From NCBI RefSeq assembly GCF_013371085.1, contig NZ_JABWCV010000015.1, positions 1 through 64,000 on the forward strand: a stretch of DNA of 64,000 nucleotides. The letters are read 5' to 3'. Shown here piece after piece: positions 7,545 to 16,365 of the stretch (the stretch's first letter is position 1; every line of letters begins with the position of its first letter). The DNA comes from Vreelandella maris (GTDB lineage Bacteria; Pseudomonadota; Gammaproteobacteria; Pseudomonadales; Halomonadaceae). The notes below the pieces were generated by a model, which searched no databases, was not told where the DNA came from, and saw only the letters and a program-made list of their open reading frames with translations. A program made the position numbers and the translations under genes.

Positions 7545-8663
7545 ATGGCTTTCGAAACACTATTTACCCCTACATCGCTTGGTAGCCTGACGATTCCTAA
7601 CCGCGTCATCATGGCGCCGCTGACTCGTGCGCGTACGCCTGATAGCGTGCCGGGCAAGATGCAGGAAGCCTACTATGGGCAACGTGCTGGATCTGGGTTG
7701 ATTATTAGTGAAGCCACCAACATCTCCGCGACCGCCCGCGGTTATGTGTATACGCCAGGCATCTGGACCGATGAACAGGAAGCCAGCTGGAAAGACGTTG
7801 TGGATGCTGTACATGCCAAAGGCGGTCGTATGGCGCTGCAGCTTTGGCACGTTGGGCGCGTTTCACACGAAATGGTTCAACCCGATGGGCAGCAGCCAGT
7901 AGCGCCAAGCGCGCTGAAAGGCGAAGGCGCCCAGTGTTTTGTCGAGTTTGAAGACGGCACTGCGGGTCAGCACCCCACCAGCACACCGCGTGCGCTGGAA
8001 ACCGATGAAATTCCAGGCATTGTCGATGACTATCGCCAAGCGGCCGAGCGCGCTAAACGTGCTGGTTTCGATATGGTCGAAGTGCACGCGGCAAACGCCT
8101 ACCTGCTCAACCAGTTTCTGGCGACTGGCACCAACAAGCGTACCGACCAGTACGGCGGTTCGTTGGAAAATCGCGCCCGCTTCCCGCTGGAAGTGATTGA
8201 TGCGGTGATTGAGGTTTATGGTGCAGACCGGGTCGGCATCCGCATGACGCCGTTTATCGAGCTCTTTGGGTTGACCGACGATGAGCCGGAAGCAATGGCA
8301 TTTTACATGGCCGAGCAGCTTTCCAAGCGTGGCCTCGCCTATCTGCACCTGAACGAGCCTAACTGGGCGGGCGGCGATATTACCTTCCCTAACGGTTTCC
8401 GTGAGCAGATGCGCGAACGCTTTAGCGGCAGCCTGATCTACTGCGGCAACTACGATGCCGAAAGCGCCGAGACACGCATCAGTGAAAACTCCACTGATGC
8501 CGTCGCCTTTGGCCGCCCTTACATCGCTAACCCGGATCTACCGGAGCGCTTTCGTGTTAATGCGCCGCTCACCGAGCCGAACCACGAAACGTTCTACGGT
8601 GGCGATGAGAAGGGCTACACCGATTATCCGTTTATGGATAATGGCTACGACCGCAAAGGGTAA
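7545..8663 (+). CDS. NemA-like alkene reductase (Old Yellow Enzyme family)
   Basis: This is an FMN-dependent ene-reductase of the kind that reduces N-ethylmaleimide, electrophilic enals and nitrate esters with NAD(P)H. Seen in the 372-residue product: FTPTSLGSLTIPNRVIMAPLTRAR for FMN binding, the LWHVGRVSH segment, HAANAYLLNQFLATGTNKRTDQYGGS typical of OYEs, and the C-terminal FGRPYIANPDLP. ATG 7545 was chosen because AAGGAG lies eight bases upstream; the frame extends to a TTG at 7473 inside the candidate promoter. A hairpin terminator follows. It is cytosolic and monocistronic. Confidence 0.9.
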   Translation: MAFETLFTPTSLGSLTIPNRVIMAPLTRARTPDSVPGKMQEAYYGQRAGSGLIISEATNISATARGYVYTPGIWTDEQEASWKDVVDAVHAKGGRMALQLWHVGRVSHEMVQPDGQQPVAPSALKGEGAQCFVEFEDGTAGQHPTSTPRALETDEIPGIVDDYRQAAERAKRAGFDMVEVHAANAYLLNQFLATGTNKRTDQYGGSLENRARFPLEVIDAVIEVYGADRVGIRMTPFIELFGLTDDEPEAMAFYMAEQLSKRGLAYLHLNEPNWAGGDITFPNGFREQMRERFSGSLIYCGNYDAESAETRISENSTDAVAFGRPYIANPDLPERFRVNAPLTEPNHETFYGGDEKGYTDYPFMDNGYDRKG

Positions 8664-8703
8664 GCTAATCTAACTTTAGCCCATGGCTGAGCCCTTTCCC
8701 CAG

Positions 8704-8731
8704 AAAAGCATCACTTAGGTGATGCTTTTTT
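8704..8731 (+). terminator. Rho-independent terminator of the Old Yellow Enzyme gene
   Basis: The stem GCATCAC (8708-8714) and GTGATGC (8719-8725) encloses the loop TTAG. It is followed by six T and preceded by four A. Confidence 0.9.
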
Positions 8732-8788
8732 ATGTCTGATTATTATCAAACGCTGCTAGGCTATTGATTCTTTCGTTTTAACGAAAAG

Positions 8789-9289
8789 GTGATACATGGT
8801 TGGTTCCTTGTTTTCTCTACTGGGGTTGGTTCCTTGTTTTCTCTACTGGTGTCGCTCTTGCTGGTTGGCCTAACCGCCAGTACCGGTGTGCGTTTTCGCC
8901 CTGATAGCTGGTACCGAGAGTTACGCAAGCCGACCTGGACACCACCGGATATCGCCTTTCCTATTGCGTGGGGCATACTGTATTTATTGATGGCTATTGC
9001 TGCGTGGCGGCTTTACATGGCCGATGACTCGGCGTGGCGCACCGCCAGCTTAGCGGTTTACGTGCTACAACTTTTCGCCAATGCGGCGTGGTCCTGGCTG
9101 TTCTTCGGACGCAAACAGATTGCCATCGCACTGATCGATATTGTGGTATTACTAGGGTTAATTATTATCGCCATTGCGTTGTTTTCCCAAGTAAGCACGC
9201 TAGCCGCGTGGTTAATGGTGCCTTATGGGTTATGGGTAGCGTTGGCGCTAACCCTCAATGCCACTATTTTTCGGCTAAATAAAGCCTGA
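8789..9289 (+). CDS. tspO: TspO/MBR family membrane protein with disturbed start
   Basis: The product is a five-helix membrane protein of the TspO family, tryptophan-rich sensors that bind porphyrins. The core motifs are present: WYRELRKPTWTPPDIAFPIAWGILYLLMAIAAW, given here as its parts WYRELRKP, TWTPPDIAFPIAW and GILYLLMAIAAW. A 26-bp tandem duplication at 8798-8849 lies at the beginning. The ATG at 8796, ideally placed six bases after AAAAGG, would have been the start before duplication, but now reads out of frame and stops at 8873 after 25 codons. The long frame can start only at GTG 8789, which overlaps the Shine-Dalgarno, or at weak internal codons such as GTG 8849. Expression is probably reduced or lost. 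Confidence 0.75.
   Translation: MIHGWFLVFSTGVGSLFSLLVSLLLVGLTASTGVRFRPDSWYRELRKPTWTPPDIAFPIAWGILYLLMAIAAWRLYMADDSAWRTASLAVYVLQLFANAAWSWLFFGRKQIAIALIDIVVLLGLIIIAIALFSQVSTLAAWLMVPYGLWVALALTLNATIFRLNKA
8798..8849 (+). repeat. Exact 26-bp tandem duplication at the tspO start
   Basis: Bases 8798-8823 are repeated exactly as 8824-8849. The unit begins GGTTGGTTCC and ends TCTCTACTGG. Since 26 is not a multiple of three, it shifts the frame between the ancestral ATG (8796) and the rest of tspO. Removing one copy would restore a perfect TspO N-terminus, MVGSLFSLLVSLLLVGL. Confidence 0.95.
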
Positions 9290-9322
9290 GCGTGGATTAA
9301 AAAAACAAAGGGTTCTGAGAGT

Positions 9323-9925
9323 ATGGATCGCACCACTACTATAATAGTACTCGCCTTCGCATCGCTGGTATTAGGCGCAATGGCAACAGCGATATTTATA
9401 TATGTCGTTGTACCCTGGCGCCGCCGACGGCGCGCAGCGAAAGCGAAAGCCGCTGCCCCTCGTCCGGTACAAGTAGACAGCTCTGACGAAGTTCAAGAAC
9501 CTGACGCATATGCACCTTCAAAGCAAACTAAAAAAGTTAAGCAGCATTCGCTTTTTATAATCTTTGATCAGCCTAGTGCAGATTCAGACGAGCGCCTTAT
9601 CCAGTGGCTAAGGGAGAAAAATGCCCACTACGACGCGCTCAAGAAAATATTTCTAATCGACGGCCAACAGCCGTCTAACCCAGTCACTATCGCCAACGCA
9701 TTTCCACCGGGGGAAATGCCTGACCTGCTGCGTGGGGAAACCCATGAGCCCATCAGGGGTATTAGCTTATTAGTGAAACCACCGTTACGTAAGCGACGTA
9801 ATCAACAAATGCATGTCTACGTAGAACTCGCCAAAGAGATGCAGACGGTGTTTAGCAGCAAAATGCTCAATGACGAGCGCGAACTCGCCACTGACAGCAC
9901 CTTTGAGCAAATTATCGGCGAATAG
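9323..9925 (+). CDS. ZipA-like membrane-anchored protein
   Basis: The 200-residue protein has one N-terminal membrane helix (about residues 7-31), a cluster of basic residues (WRRRRRAAKAKAAA), a charged linker to about residue 72, and a C-terminal domain. That domain has the spacing of the ZipA C-terminal FtsZ-binding fold: LFIIFDQP, a middle IANAFPPGEMPDL, then RGISLLVKPP and KMLNDERELATDSTFEQII, recalling the LxDExRxxLT pattern. It is probably a ZipA paralogue or relative acting at the inner membrane. The main division zipA normally lies beside ligA, which is not here. Homology is inferred from pattern and layout, not from a search. Confidence 0.5.
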   Translation: MDRTTTIIVLAFASLVLGAMATAIFIYVVVPWRRRRRAAKAKAAAPRPVQVDSSDEVQEPDAYAPSKQTKKVKQHSLFIIFDQPSADSDERLIQWLREKNAHYDALKKIFLIDGQQPSNPVTIANAFPPGEMPDLLRGETHEPIRGISLLVKPPLRKRRNQQMHVYVELAKEMQTVFSSKMLNDERELATDSTFEQIIGE

Positions 9926-9955
9926 ACTTACAGCGCTATGCTGACAAAAACAGCG

Positions 9956-11545
9956 TCACACTACTCCCTGGCTGCGCAGGTAGTCGTCATAACTGCCGCT
10001 GAAATCGACAATACCTTCCGGCTGCATATCAATAATGCGCGTCGCCAGTGAAGAGACAAACTCGCGGTCGTGGCTGACAAACAGCAGCGTACCGGGGTAG
10101 TTCTCCAAAGCCAGGTTCAACGCTTCGATAGACTCCATATCCAGGTGGTTGGTCGGCTCATCCATCAGCATCACGTTGGGCTGAGTAAGGATTAACTTAC
10201 CGAACAGCATGCGCCCCTGTTCGCCACCGGAAATCACCTTTACCGATTTGCCGATATCATCGCTGGAAAACAGCATCCGTCCTAACGCGCCCCGAACCAC
10301 CTGCTCGCCGCCGGTGGTCCAGCTCGACATCCACTCAAACAGCGTGGCATCGACGGCAAAGTCATCGCTGTGATCTTGGGCAAAAACACCTATATCCGCG
10401 GCTTCTGTCCACTTCACTTCACCCGCATCCGGGTGCAGCTCGCCTGCCAGCGTTTTGAGCAGCGTGGTTTTACCAATGCCATTGGGGCCGATGATAGCAA
10501 TACGCTCGCCGGCTTCCACGGTCATGGAGAGGCGCTCAAACAGCGGCTTCTCGCCGTTATAGCTTTTAGTAATGCCATCCACGTTGACAGCGTTACGGTG
10601 AATTTTCTTGGCCTGGTCAAAACGAATAAACGGACTAACACGACTGGAAGGTTTGATATCTTCCAGCTTGATTTTGTCGATCTGACGCGCTCGCGAGGTA
10701 GCCTGTTTGGCCTTCGAGGCGTTGGCAGAGAAGCGGCTAACGAACTGCTGCAGCTCGGCAATCTGGGCCTTTTTCTTGGCGTTATCCGAGTGCTGACGCT
10801 CGCGAACCGCGGTAGCGGCGGTCATGTAGTCATCATAGTTACCCGGGAACAGGGTAATTTCGCCGTAATCCAGATCCGCCATGTGGGTGCAGACGCTATT
10901 CAGGAAATGGCGGTCGTGAGAGATGATGATCATGGTGCTGCTGCGCGCTTTAAGAATATCTTCCAGCCAGCGGATGGTGTTGATATCCAGGTGGTTGGTC
11001 GGCTCATCCAGCAACAGTACATCCGGGTCAGCGAATAGCGCCTGGGCGAGCAGCACACGCAGCTTCCAGCCGGGAGAGACTTCGCTCATCGGGCCCGTGT
11101 GTTGCTCAATGGGGATGCCCAAGCCCAGTAGCAATTCGCCGGCGCGGGGCTCGGCGGTGTAGCCATCCAGCTCGGCGAAGCGCACTTCTAGATCAGCGAC
11201 GGCCATGCCGTCCTCTTCGCTCATCTCTGCCAGCGAGTAAATACGCTCGCGCTCGGCAGCCACCGACCAGAGTTCGACATTGCCCATGATCACGGTGTCG
11301 ATGACGCGCTCGTTTTCAAACGCAAATTGATCCTGACGCAACTTACCCAGCCGTGTACTGCTATCCAGCATCACCTGGCCAGAAGTGGGCTCCAAATCGC
11401 CACCGAGAATTTTCATAAAGGTGGATTTGCCGCAGCCGTTCGCGCCAATCAGGCCGTAGCGATTGCCGTTATTGAATTTAACGGAGACATTTTCAAACAG
11501 GGGCTTGGCCCCAAACTGCATGGTGATATTGGCGGTTGCGATCAC
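9956..11545 (-). CDS. ybiT: ABC-F family ATPase YbiT
   Basis: This cytosolic protein has two ABC domains and no membrane part, typical of ABC-F translation factors that act at the ribosomal E site. Walker A motifs are GANGCGKST and GPNGIGKTT. Both Walker B segments read DEPTNHLD. The signatures are SPGWKLR (atypical) and SGGEQGR. A linker of about 80 residues, charged and helical, lies between the domains. The length of 529 residues equals that of the YbiT subgroup, with its [12 protein letters not shown] start and short C-terminus. It is a single gene, convergent with the ZipA-like gene. Confidence 0.9.
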   Translation of the reverse strand: MIATANITMQFGAKPLFENVSVKFNNGNRYGLIGANGCGKSTFMKILGGDLEPTSGQVMLDSSTRLGKLRQDQFAFENERVIDTVIMGNVELWSVAAERERIYSLAEMSEEDGMAVADLEVRFAELDGYTAEPRAGELLLGLGIPIEQHTGPMSEVSPGWKLRVLLAQALFADPDVLLLDEPTNHLDINTIRWLEDILKARSSTMIIISHDRHFLNSVCTHMADLDYGEITLFPGNYDDYMTAATAVRERQHSDNAKKKAQIAELQQFVSRFSANASKAKQATSRARQIDKIKLEDIKPSSRVSPFIRFDQAKKIHRNAVNVDGITKSYNGEKPLFERLSMTVEAGERIAIIGPNGIGKTTLLKTLAGELHPDAGEVKWTEAADIGVFAQDHSDDFAVDATLFEWMSSWTTGGEQVVRGALGRMLFSSDDIGKSVKVISGGEQGRMLFGKLILTQPNVMLMDEPTNHLDMESIEALNLALENYPGTLLFVSHDREFVSSLATRIIDMQPEGIVDFSGSYDDYLRSQGVV

Positions 11546-11639
11546 AAAAGGAGCCCGGTTAGCGTGTTATTTACAATACGAAAGGCTCGCGATTCTACGC
11601 GCTATTGGGCAGGCATTCATCCATCATCCGCCAGGGCAT

Positions 11640-12494
11640 TCAGTTGATTGCCGGGATATCGAGCAGAAAGCGTTCATCATCAAGCGCTTGGCGCAATCGA
11701 GTAGCAAGAATATCGACAATATCTGGATGTTCGCCCACCAGCTTGGTCGTAGTAACGGAAAGTTCTGGATGCTGCTGTTCAGCCGCCGCGCATATTTCAG
11801 CGATATCGCCCCCCTCTCCCGCATGGCGCCCCGGCGAAAGAAACAGCATCGCCAGGATGACCGGGCCTGCATTGAACTCGGGTGACAACAGCAAGTTTTC
11901 CAGCAGCGGCTCGTTAAAGCGGTACTCATCACCCTCGCGGCGTTCCATAGAAGCAGCAGCAACACACGCTACGTCATCGGCTAACAGCACGCTAAGCTGC
12001 CCCGCTAAGCGGTTACGCACGGCGGTAACGTCAGGAATCGGGCTGCCGTGATCTACCAGTGCCACATGGGGCTTAGTACCTAGCCGAAGCTTCTCGCGCA
12101 CGTTGTCGGCCAGCAGATGGGCTAAACGCAGGTCGTTATCCCCCAATTCATCCACCAAGGGCTGGGCCACACGCACCTTCACGTGGGGAAAGCGCTCTTG
12201 CAGCGTCGCCATGCGTTCAGGTAGGTAGCCGGTCAGTGCTTTGCTGGGGCCAAAAAAGAACGGCAGGATCAAGATCTCTGTCGCCCCTTGTTCGGCACTG
12301 CGTTCAGCGGCGGGGCCAAGCGTGGTGGCGGGAACACCATCAACCTCTTCCACGGGAATCTTATTGGAGTGCAGTAGTGAGGCCGCCTGTACGGTTTCAC
12401 CCATAAGCTCACTAAGCGACGCCGCCACGCGACGTAAATTAAGCGTTGCCTGCGCTCGTAGCGAGCCGTTATCGACCAAAAAAATCGCGCGCAT
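11640..12494 (-). CDS. CbiX/sirohydrochlorin-chelatase-like protein, two-domain form
   Basis: The 284-residue product holds two tandem chelatase-type halves. The first opens with FLVDNGSLRAQATLNLRR and the second with VALVDHGSPIPDVTAVRNRL. In this family the His of the HGS motif binds metal. It is present in the second half (DHGS) but replaced by Asn in the first (DNGS). Other family-like stretches are ILILPFFFGPSKAL and PVILAMLFLSPGRHAGEGGDI. It may insert metal into a tetrapyrrole or be a regulatory relative; no other cobalamin or siroheme gene is nearby. It is divergent from chaC. Confidence 0.65.
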   Translation of the reverse strand: MRAIFLVDNGSLRAQATLNLRRVAASLSELMGETVQAASLLHSNKIPVEEVDGVPATTLGPAAERSAEQGATEILILPFFFGPSKALTGYLPERMATLQERFPHVKVRVAQPLVDELGDNDLRLAHLLADNVREKLRLGTKPHVALVDHGSPIPDVTAVRNRLAGQLSVLLADDVACVAAASMERREGDEYRFNEPLLENLLLSPEFNAGPVILAMLFLSPGRHAGEGGDIAEICAAAEQQHPELSVTTTKLVGEHPDIVDILATRLRQALDDERFLLDIPAIN

Positions 12495-12624
12495 GGCAGC
12501 CTCCTGTTGTGGCCTTGGCGATCAAATAGGTGATCAACCATGACATGTTAAGATGGTGGTTTTACACCGTCGTTGCCCACCATGTTACTTGAAAAATGTG
12601 ACTTAAAAACGTTGCCTGATACCG

Positions 12625-13197
12625 ATGCTTGATACCACTGCGCTTAACCAGCAAAGAAATTTCTTCGATGGCCATACCGAGATTTGGCTATTTGGCTATG
12701 GTTCGCTGATCTGGAAGGCGGACTTTGCCTATATAGAGCGCCGCCCGGCGTTTATCACCGGCTGGGAACGGCGATTTTGGCAAGGCTCCCATGACCATCG
12801 CGGTACGCTTGAATCACCGGGCCGGGTTGCCACTTTGATTCCCGCTGAGGGAGCGGTGTGCCATGGTATGGCCTACCGGATTACCCCGGAAGTGCTGGCA
12901 CCGCTGGATATTCGAGAGAAAAACGGCTACCTACGGGAGAAAGTGCCGCTGACGTTTACCGATGTCAGCAGCGAAACACCTGAACAGAGCGAAGGGCTTA
13001 TTTATCTCGCCAGCGAAGATAACCCGGCCTTTTTGGGCGACGCGCCGCTTGATGAAATCGCCCAGCAAATTGCCAACGCCCATGGGCCCAGCGGCCCCAA
13101 CCGCGACTACTTAGTCAACCTCGCCAAGGCGCTACGGGAGCTAGGCGCCAAAGACGCTCATATCTTTGCCCTGGAACAGCAGTTGAGCCGCTTTTAA
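12625..13197 (+). CDS. chaC: ChaC-type gamma-glutamylcyclotransferase
   Basis: ChaC-type enzymes cleave glutathione to 5-oxoproline and Cys-Gly. The family signature FGYGSLIWKADFAY lies at about residues 23-36. GWERRFWQGSHDHRGT and the REKNGYLREKVPL segment, with the catalytic-position Glu, follow. The length of 190 residues is normal. No strong Shine-Dalgarno precedes ATG 12625, so the exact start is uncertain. The product 5-oxoproline is the substrate of PxpABC encoded at 47 kb. Confidence 0.85.
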   Translation: MLDTTALNQQRNFFDGHTEIWLFGYGSLIWKADFAYIERRPAFITGWERRFWQGSHDHRGTLESPGRVATLIPAEGAVCHGMAYRITPEVLAPLDIREKNGYLREKVPLTFTDVSSETPEQSEGLIYLASEDNPAFLGDAPLDEIAQQIANAHGPSGPNRDYLVNLAKALRELGAKDAHIFALEQQLSRF

Positions 13198-13199
13198 CA

Positions 13200-13727
13200 T
13201 TACCAGTAGCGTGGATAGCGACGATGCCGGGCAAGGTTATTGACCAAGATAGCAATGATCAGCATCACTACACTACCTGCGCCAATCGGTAACAGCGGGT
13301 ACCACCAACCCAACTGATGAACGCTAGCCCCGCCGCCTACTGCAATCAGTGCAGCCGCGGCTCCCGGTGGGTGAACCGTGTGGGTTATTTGCATAACAAG
13401 TATCGACAGTGATACAGCCAGAGACATCGAGAGCGGTGTCGCCCCCAGCAGCTGGTAGCAAGCGACGCCGATACCCGCTGATAATACGCTGCCAAACAGC
13501 ACATGGCTTGGCTGAGCAAAGGGGCTTTCCGGTGCTGCATAGATAAGAACGGATGTCGCCCCGAAGGAGCCTACGATCAGCAGCTGTTGCGAGAGCCAAG
13601 CCGAGCTTAACCAGCAGATAACCGCCATACCGCTAAAGGCGCCAACCCATGACCACACCGCATCCTGCCAACCCACTCGGGTGCGCTTAATGGGCTGCCC
13701 TCGCATCTTGCCTAGATAAGTTTTCAT
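13200..13727 (-). CDS. HPP family integral membrane protein
   Basis: The roughly 175-residue protein has four to five membrane helices and the name-giving motif HTVHPPGAAAALIAVGGG. HPP proteins are implicated in nitrite or small-ion transport in cyanobacteria and plastids; the role here is unknown. The ATG at 13727 (MKTYLGKMRGQP) gives a basic N-terminus just before the first helix and is preferred to the longer frame beginning at 13799. It is convergent with chaC, only two bases apart. Confidence 0.8.
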   Translation of the reverse strand: MKTYLGKMRGQPIKRTRVGWQDAVWSWVGAFSGMAVICWLSSAWLSQQLLIVGSFGATSVLIYAAPESPFAQPSHVLFGSVLSAGIGVACYQLLGATPLSMSLAVSLSILVMQITHTVHPPGAAAALIAVGGGASVHQLGWWYPLLPIGAGSVVMLIIAILVNNLARHRRYPRYW

Positions 13728-13849
13728 TGCACTCGCTTTGCACAAAATGAGTGCAGATGATGGCAAAATGCACCAAATAAGCAAATGACAATCCATCATG
13801 CCTTGGATGAAGCTGACTCAAGAAGACAGATTAGGCGGAAACGGCTTCT

Positions 13850-14158
13850 CTACATCATCAACCACGAAAGAATAAACAGCCCCAATACGGTACGTACAAC
13901 ACCGCCGATTATCGAGCCTCGCAGAAAAGCGCGCAAACCGCCCCACAGAATCAGCAGCCCAATCACTAAGACAGCAATGCTGAAAAAGGAATCACTGATT
14001 CCCAGCGAACGCGTCAAGCCATCGATGAAATCGCCGAACGCACCGAAGAAGTTGGTGAAAATGCCCAGCAGAAACTCAACCACCACGCGGATGGCTTCAC
14101 CGATAGTTTCGCCAATTTCGTCAAAAAAACCGTTTGCCTGCATTGCATTTGGCTGCAT
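13850..14158 (-). CDS. Small membrane protein of unknown function
   Basis: I do not recognise this product of about 102 residues. It has two hydrophobic helices. One contains VVVEFLLGIFTNFFGAFGDF; the other, near the C-terminus, contains SIAVLVIGLLILWGG, and the protein ends LGLFILSWLMM. Its acidic N-terminus reads GFFDEIGETIGEAIR. The longer frame to 14230 would need a TTG start, so ATG 14158 is preferred, although no clear Shine-Dalgarno is seen for either. It could be co-regulated with the HPP gene downstream on the same strand. Confidence 0.5.
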   Translation of the reverse strand: MQPNAMQANGFFDEIGETIGEAIRVVVEFLLGIFTNFFGAFGDFIDGLTRSLGISDSFFSIAVLVIGLLILWGGLRAFLRGSIIGGVVRTVLGLFILSWLMM

Positions 14159-14296
14159 CGATAGTACCCAAAGCTGAGAAGGATAAGCAGCATTGTCGGT
14201 TAAATACGCTGACTGAGCAAAGCAGAACAAATCCCGCTTCTTTTTACGCTAAATTTTTAGCGCCTTCCTCACCAAGCAACTACTATTAAAGACATA

Positions 14297-14308
14297 AAAC
14301 GATCGTTT
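14297..14308. promoter_or_regulatory. Palindromic operator candidate upstream of aidB
   Basis: AAACGATCGTTT is a perfect 12-bp palindrome in an AT-rich stretch 36 bases before the aidB start. AAAC-N4-GTTT sites are bound by TetR-type fatty-acid regulators such as PsrA in pseudomonads. That assignment is inference; no regulator gene is adjacent. Confidence 0.4.
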
Positions 14309-14343
14309 AAATAAATATAATTATCTGACACTAGGTTCTCACC

Positions 14344-16014
14344 ATGACGCACCACTATCCACTTGCCGACAAACTCCAGGCTAATACCCATCAGGTGGAA
14401 AACCAGCCACCAACGCTGGAAAACTACAACAGCTACACCGCTGACCGCGCACTTCAAGAGGGCGTTAAACGCGAAGGTGGTACTCACAATAGCGCTCTCA
14501 AGACGTTTGGGCAGTGGGCGGGCTCCACCGAGGCCATTGCCCTGGGCTTTGACGCCAATCGTTACGCACCTCAGTTGGTCACCCATGACCGGCAAGGGCA
14601 TCGAGTTGATCTGATCGAGTTTCACCCTGCCTACCATCAGCTTATGCAAACGGCGGTAGAGCACGGCTTGCATGCTAGCCCCTGGCGAACCCCTCAACCC
14701 GGTGCGCATGTTAATCGGGCCGCCAACTACTTTTTACAGGCCCAGGTAGAAGCGGGCCATGGCTGCCCCATCACCATGACGTTTGCTGCCCTGCCAGCTT
14801 TGCGCCACCAGCCCAGCTTGCTTGAGAGCTGGGGAGACAAAATCACCGCGCCTCATTACGACCCGCGCAACGTGCCTTATTTTGAGAAACAGGGCGTTAC
14901 CATCGGCATGGCAATGACCGAAAAGCAAGGTGGCTCCGATGTGCGTCAGAACACCACTCGCGCCTACCCGATTGGCCAAGGCGGGCCGGGTGAAGCTTTT
15001 GAGCTGGTGGGGCATAAGTGGTTTGTCTCGGCACCGATGTGCGACGCCTTCCTGGTACTCGCCCAGGCGCCCGGCGGCTTGAGCTGCTTTCTGCTGCCGC
15101 GCTGGCGGCCCGACGGCAGCAAGAACCCACTGCATATTCAGCAGTTGAAGCGCAAAATGGGCAACGTGGCGAACGCCTCCAGCGAGACGGAACTGCGCGG
15201 TGCCTTTGCCTGGATGGTGGGCGACGAAGGCCGTGGCGTGCGTACGATCATTGAGATGGTCGCCATGACCCGCTACGACTGCATGATTGGCTCAGCTGCA
15301 GGAATGCGCCAAGCCACCGCCCAGGCGATTCACCACGCCTCTCATCGGCATGCCTTTGGGGCGCGCCTAAGCGAGCAGCCGCTGATGCAAAATGTGCTCG
15401 CCGACCTAGCTATCGAGAGCGAAGCCGCCACCACCCTGATGCTGCGCATGGCCCGGGCTATGGATTATCAAGACGATGAGCATGAGCGCCTGCTTTCGCG
15501 AATCGCTACCCCTGTGGGCAAGTACTGGATCTGCAAGCGCACTCCCCACCACGCTTACGAGGCAATGGAGGTGATTGGCGGTAGCGGCGTGATGGAGACT
15601 CACATAATGGCGCGCCTGTTTCGCGAGTCGCCCATCAACGCCATCTGGGAAGGCAGCGGGAATGTGCAGTGTTTGGATATCCTGCGCGCAATTGAAAAGC
15701 AGCCCGAAGTGCTCGACGCCTACTTCGCCGAGCTTGCCAAAGCGCAAGGTGCCAATGGGCATCTTGACCGCTTTATCCACCAATTACAGCGGCAGATGCA
15801 GGATACCCAAGCGCTCCAGTACCGCGCCCGCCAGTTGGCGGACGGCATGGCCCTGGCATTACAAGGCGCGCTGCTGGTACAGCACGCCCCCGCTTATGTG
15901 GCCGATGCGTTCTGTGCTGGGCGGCTTGCTGACCGCAGCAGCCTCAATTCAGGCACGTTGCCCACCGGGCTGGATTGCGCGGCAATCATCGAGCGTGCTC
16001 AGCCCCTGGAATGA
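14344..16014 (+). CDS. aidB: AidB-like acyl-CoA dehydrogenase
   Basis: AidB is a flavoprotein of the acyl-CoA dehydrogenase superfamily linked in Escherichia coli to the adaptive response to alkylation and able to bind DNA. The 556 residues match the long form of the family. Seen: GMAMTEKQGGSDVRQNTTRA in the FAD/substrate region, QLKRKMGNVANASSE, and the C-terminal RESPINAIWEGSGNVQCLDILRA. The gene is monocistronic with an AT-rich promoter region and a palindrome upstream. No Ada box was recognised. A degradative isovaleryl-CoA dehydrogenase role is less likely given the AidB-specific length and the N-terminal extension. Confidence 0.85.
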   Translation: MTHHYPLADKLQANTHQVENQPPTLENYNSYTADRALQEGVKREGGTHNSALKTFGQWAGSTEAIALGFDANRYAPQLVTHDRQGHRVDLIEFHPAYHQLMQTAVEHGLHASPWRTPQPGAHVNRAANYFLQAQVEAGHGCPITMTFAALPALRHQPSLLESWGDKITAPHYDPRNVPYFEKQGVTIGMAMTEKQGGSDVRQNTTRAYPIGQGGPGEAFELVGHKWFVSAPMCDAFLVLAQAPGGLSCFLLPRWRPDGSKNPLHIQQLKRKMGNVANASSETELRGAFAWMVGDEGRGVRTIIEMVAMTRYDCMIGSAAGMRQATAQAIHHASHRHAFGARLSEQPLMQNVLADLAIESEAATTLMLRMARAMDYQDDEHERLLSRIATPVGKYWICKRTPHHAYEAMEVIGGSGVMETHIMARLFRESPINAIWEGSGNVQCLDILRAIEKQPEVLDAYFAELAKAQGANGHLDRFIHQLQRQMQDTQALQYRARQLADGMALALQGALLVQHAPAYVADAFCAGRLADRSSLNSGTLPTGLDCAAIIERAQPLE

Positions 16015-16110
16015 GCCCCGTGGAATAAGCGTTCACGACCATGGTCGACTTCCATGCTAAAACTGATCGCGTTAGAACTAATGCTGTAAAACAATAAGCA
16101 GCAACGTGAT

Positions 16111-16305
16111 AGCGGGAGAGCTTGGTACATCAAACTATGATGACGCCAGCGCCGAAGGAGCAACAGCCCCGGAAACTCTCAGGCAACCGGACCGCTATCA
16201 CCATCACTTTCCGAAGAGCGGCTGATGACTGCGTCACTCAGCCCACCGAAGGAGCAAGCGCGCCCAACGGGCACGTGAATCTCTCAGGTTCCATGACGGA
16301 AGGGG
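16111..16305 (+). promoter_or_regulatory. Tandem glycine riboswitch (two aptamers)
   Basis: Aptamer I runs from about 16112 to 16195. It has the conserved GCGGGAGAG, GCCGAAGGAGCAA and GGAAACTCTCAGGCAA, and closes with GGACCGC. Aptamer II runs from about 16207 to 16303. It has ACCGAAGGAGCAA and ATCTCTCAGG, and a closing P1 of TTTCCG with CGGAAGG. Two aptamers in tandem are the classic glycine-sensing arrangement, usually an ON switch. The remaining 60 bases to the ATG at 16366 would be the expression platform. Confidence 0.93.
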
Positions 16306-16365
16306 TACGCCAACAGCTACGCCGTTAGGTGGTATTCCCGACGCTCATACAATCTGGAGAGACTC

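Noticed and set aside
10370..11038. 222-codon frame opposite ybiT
   Set aside because: Antisense to a conserved ABC-F gene with complete Walker motifs; no independent promoter or Shine-Dalgarno.
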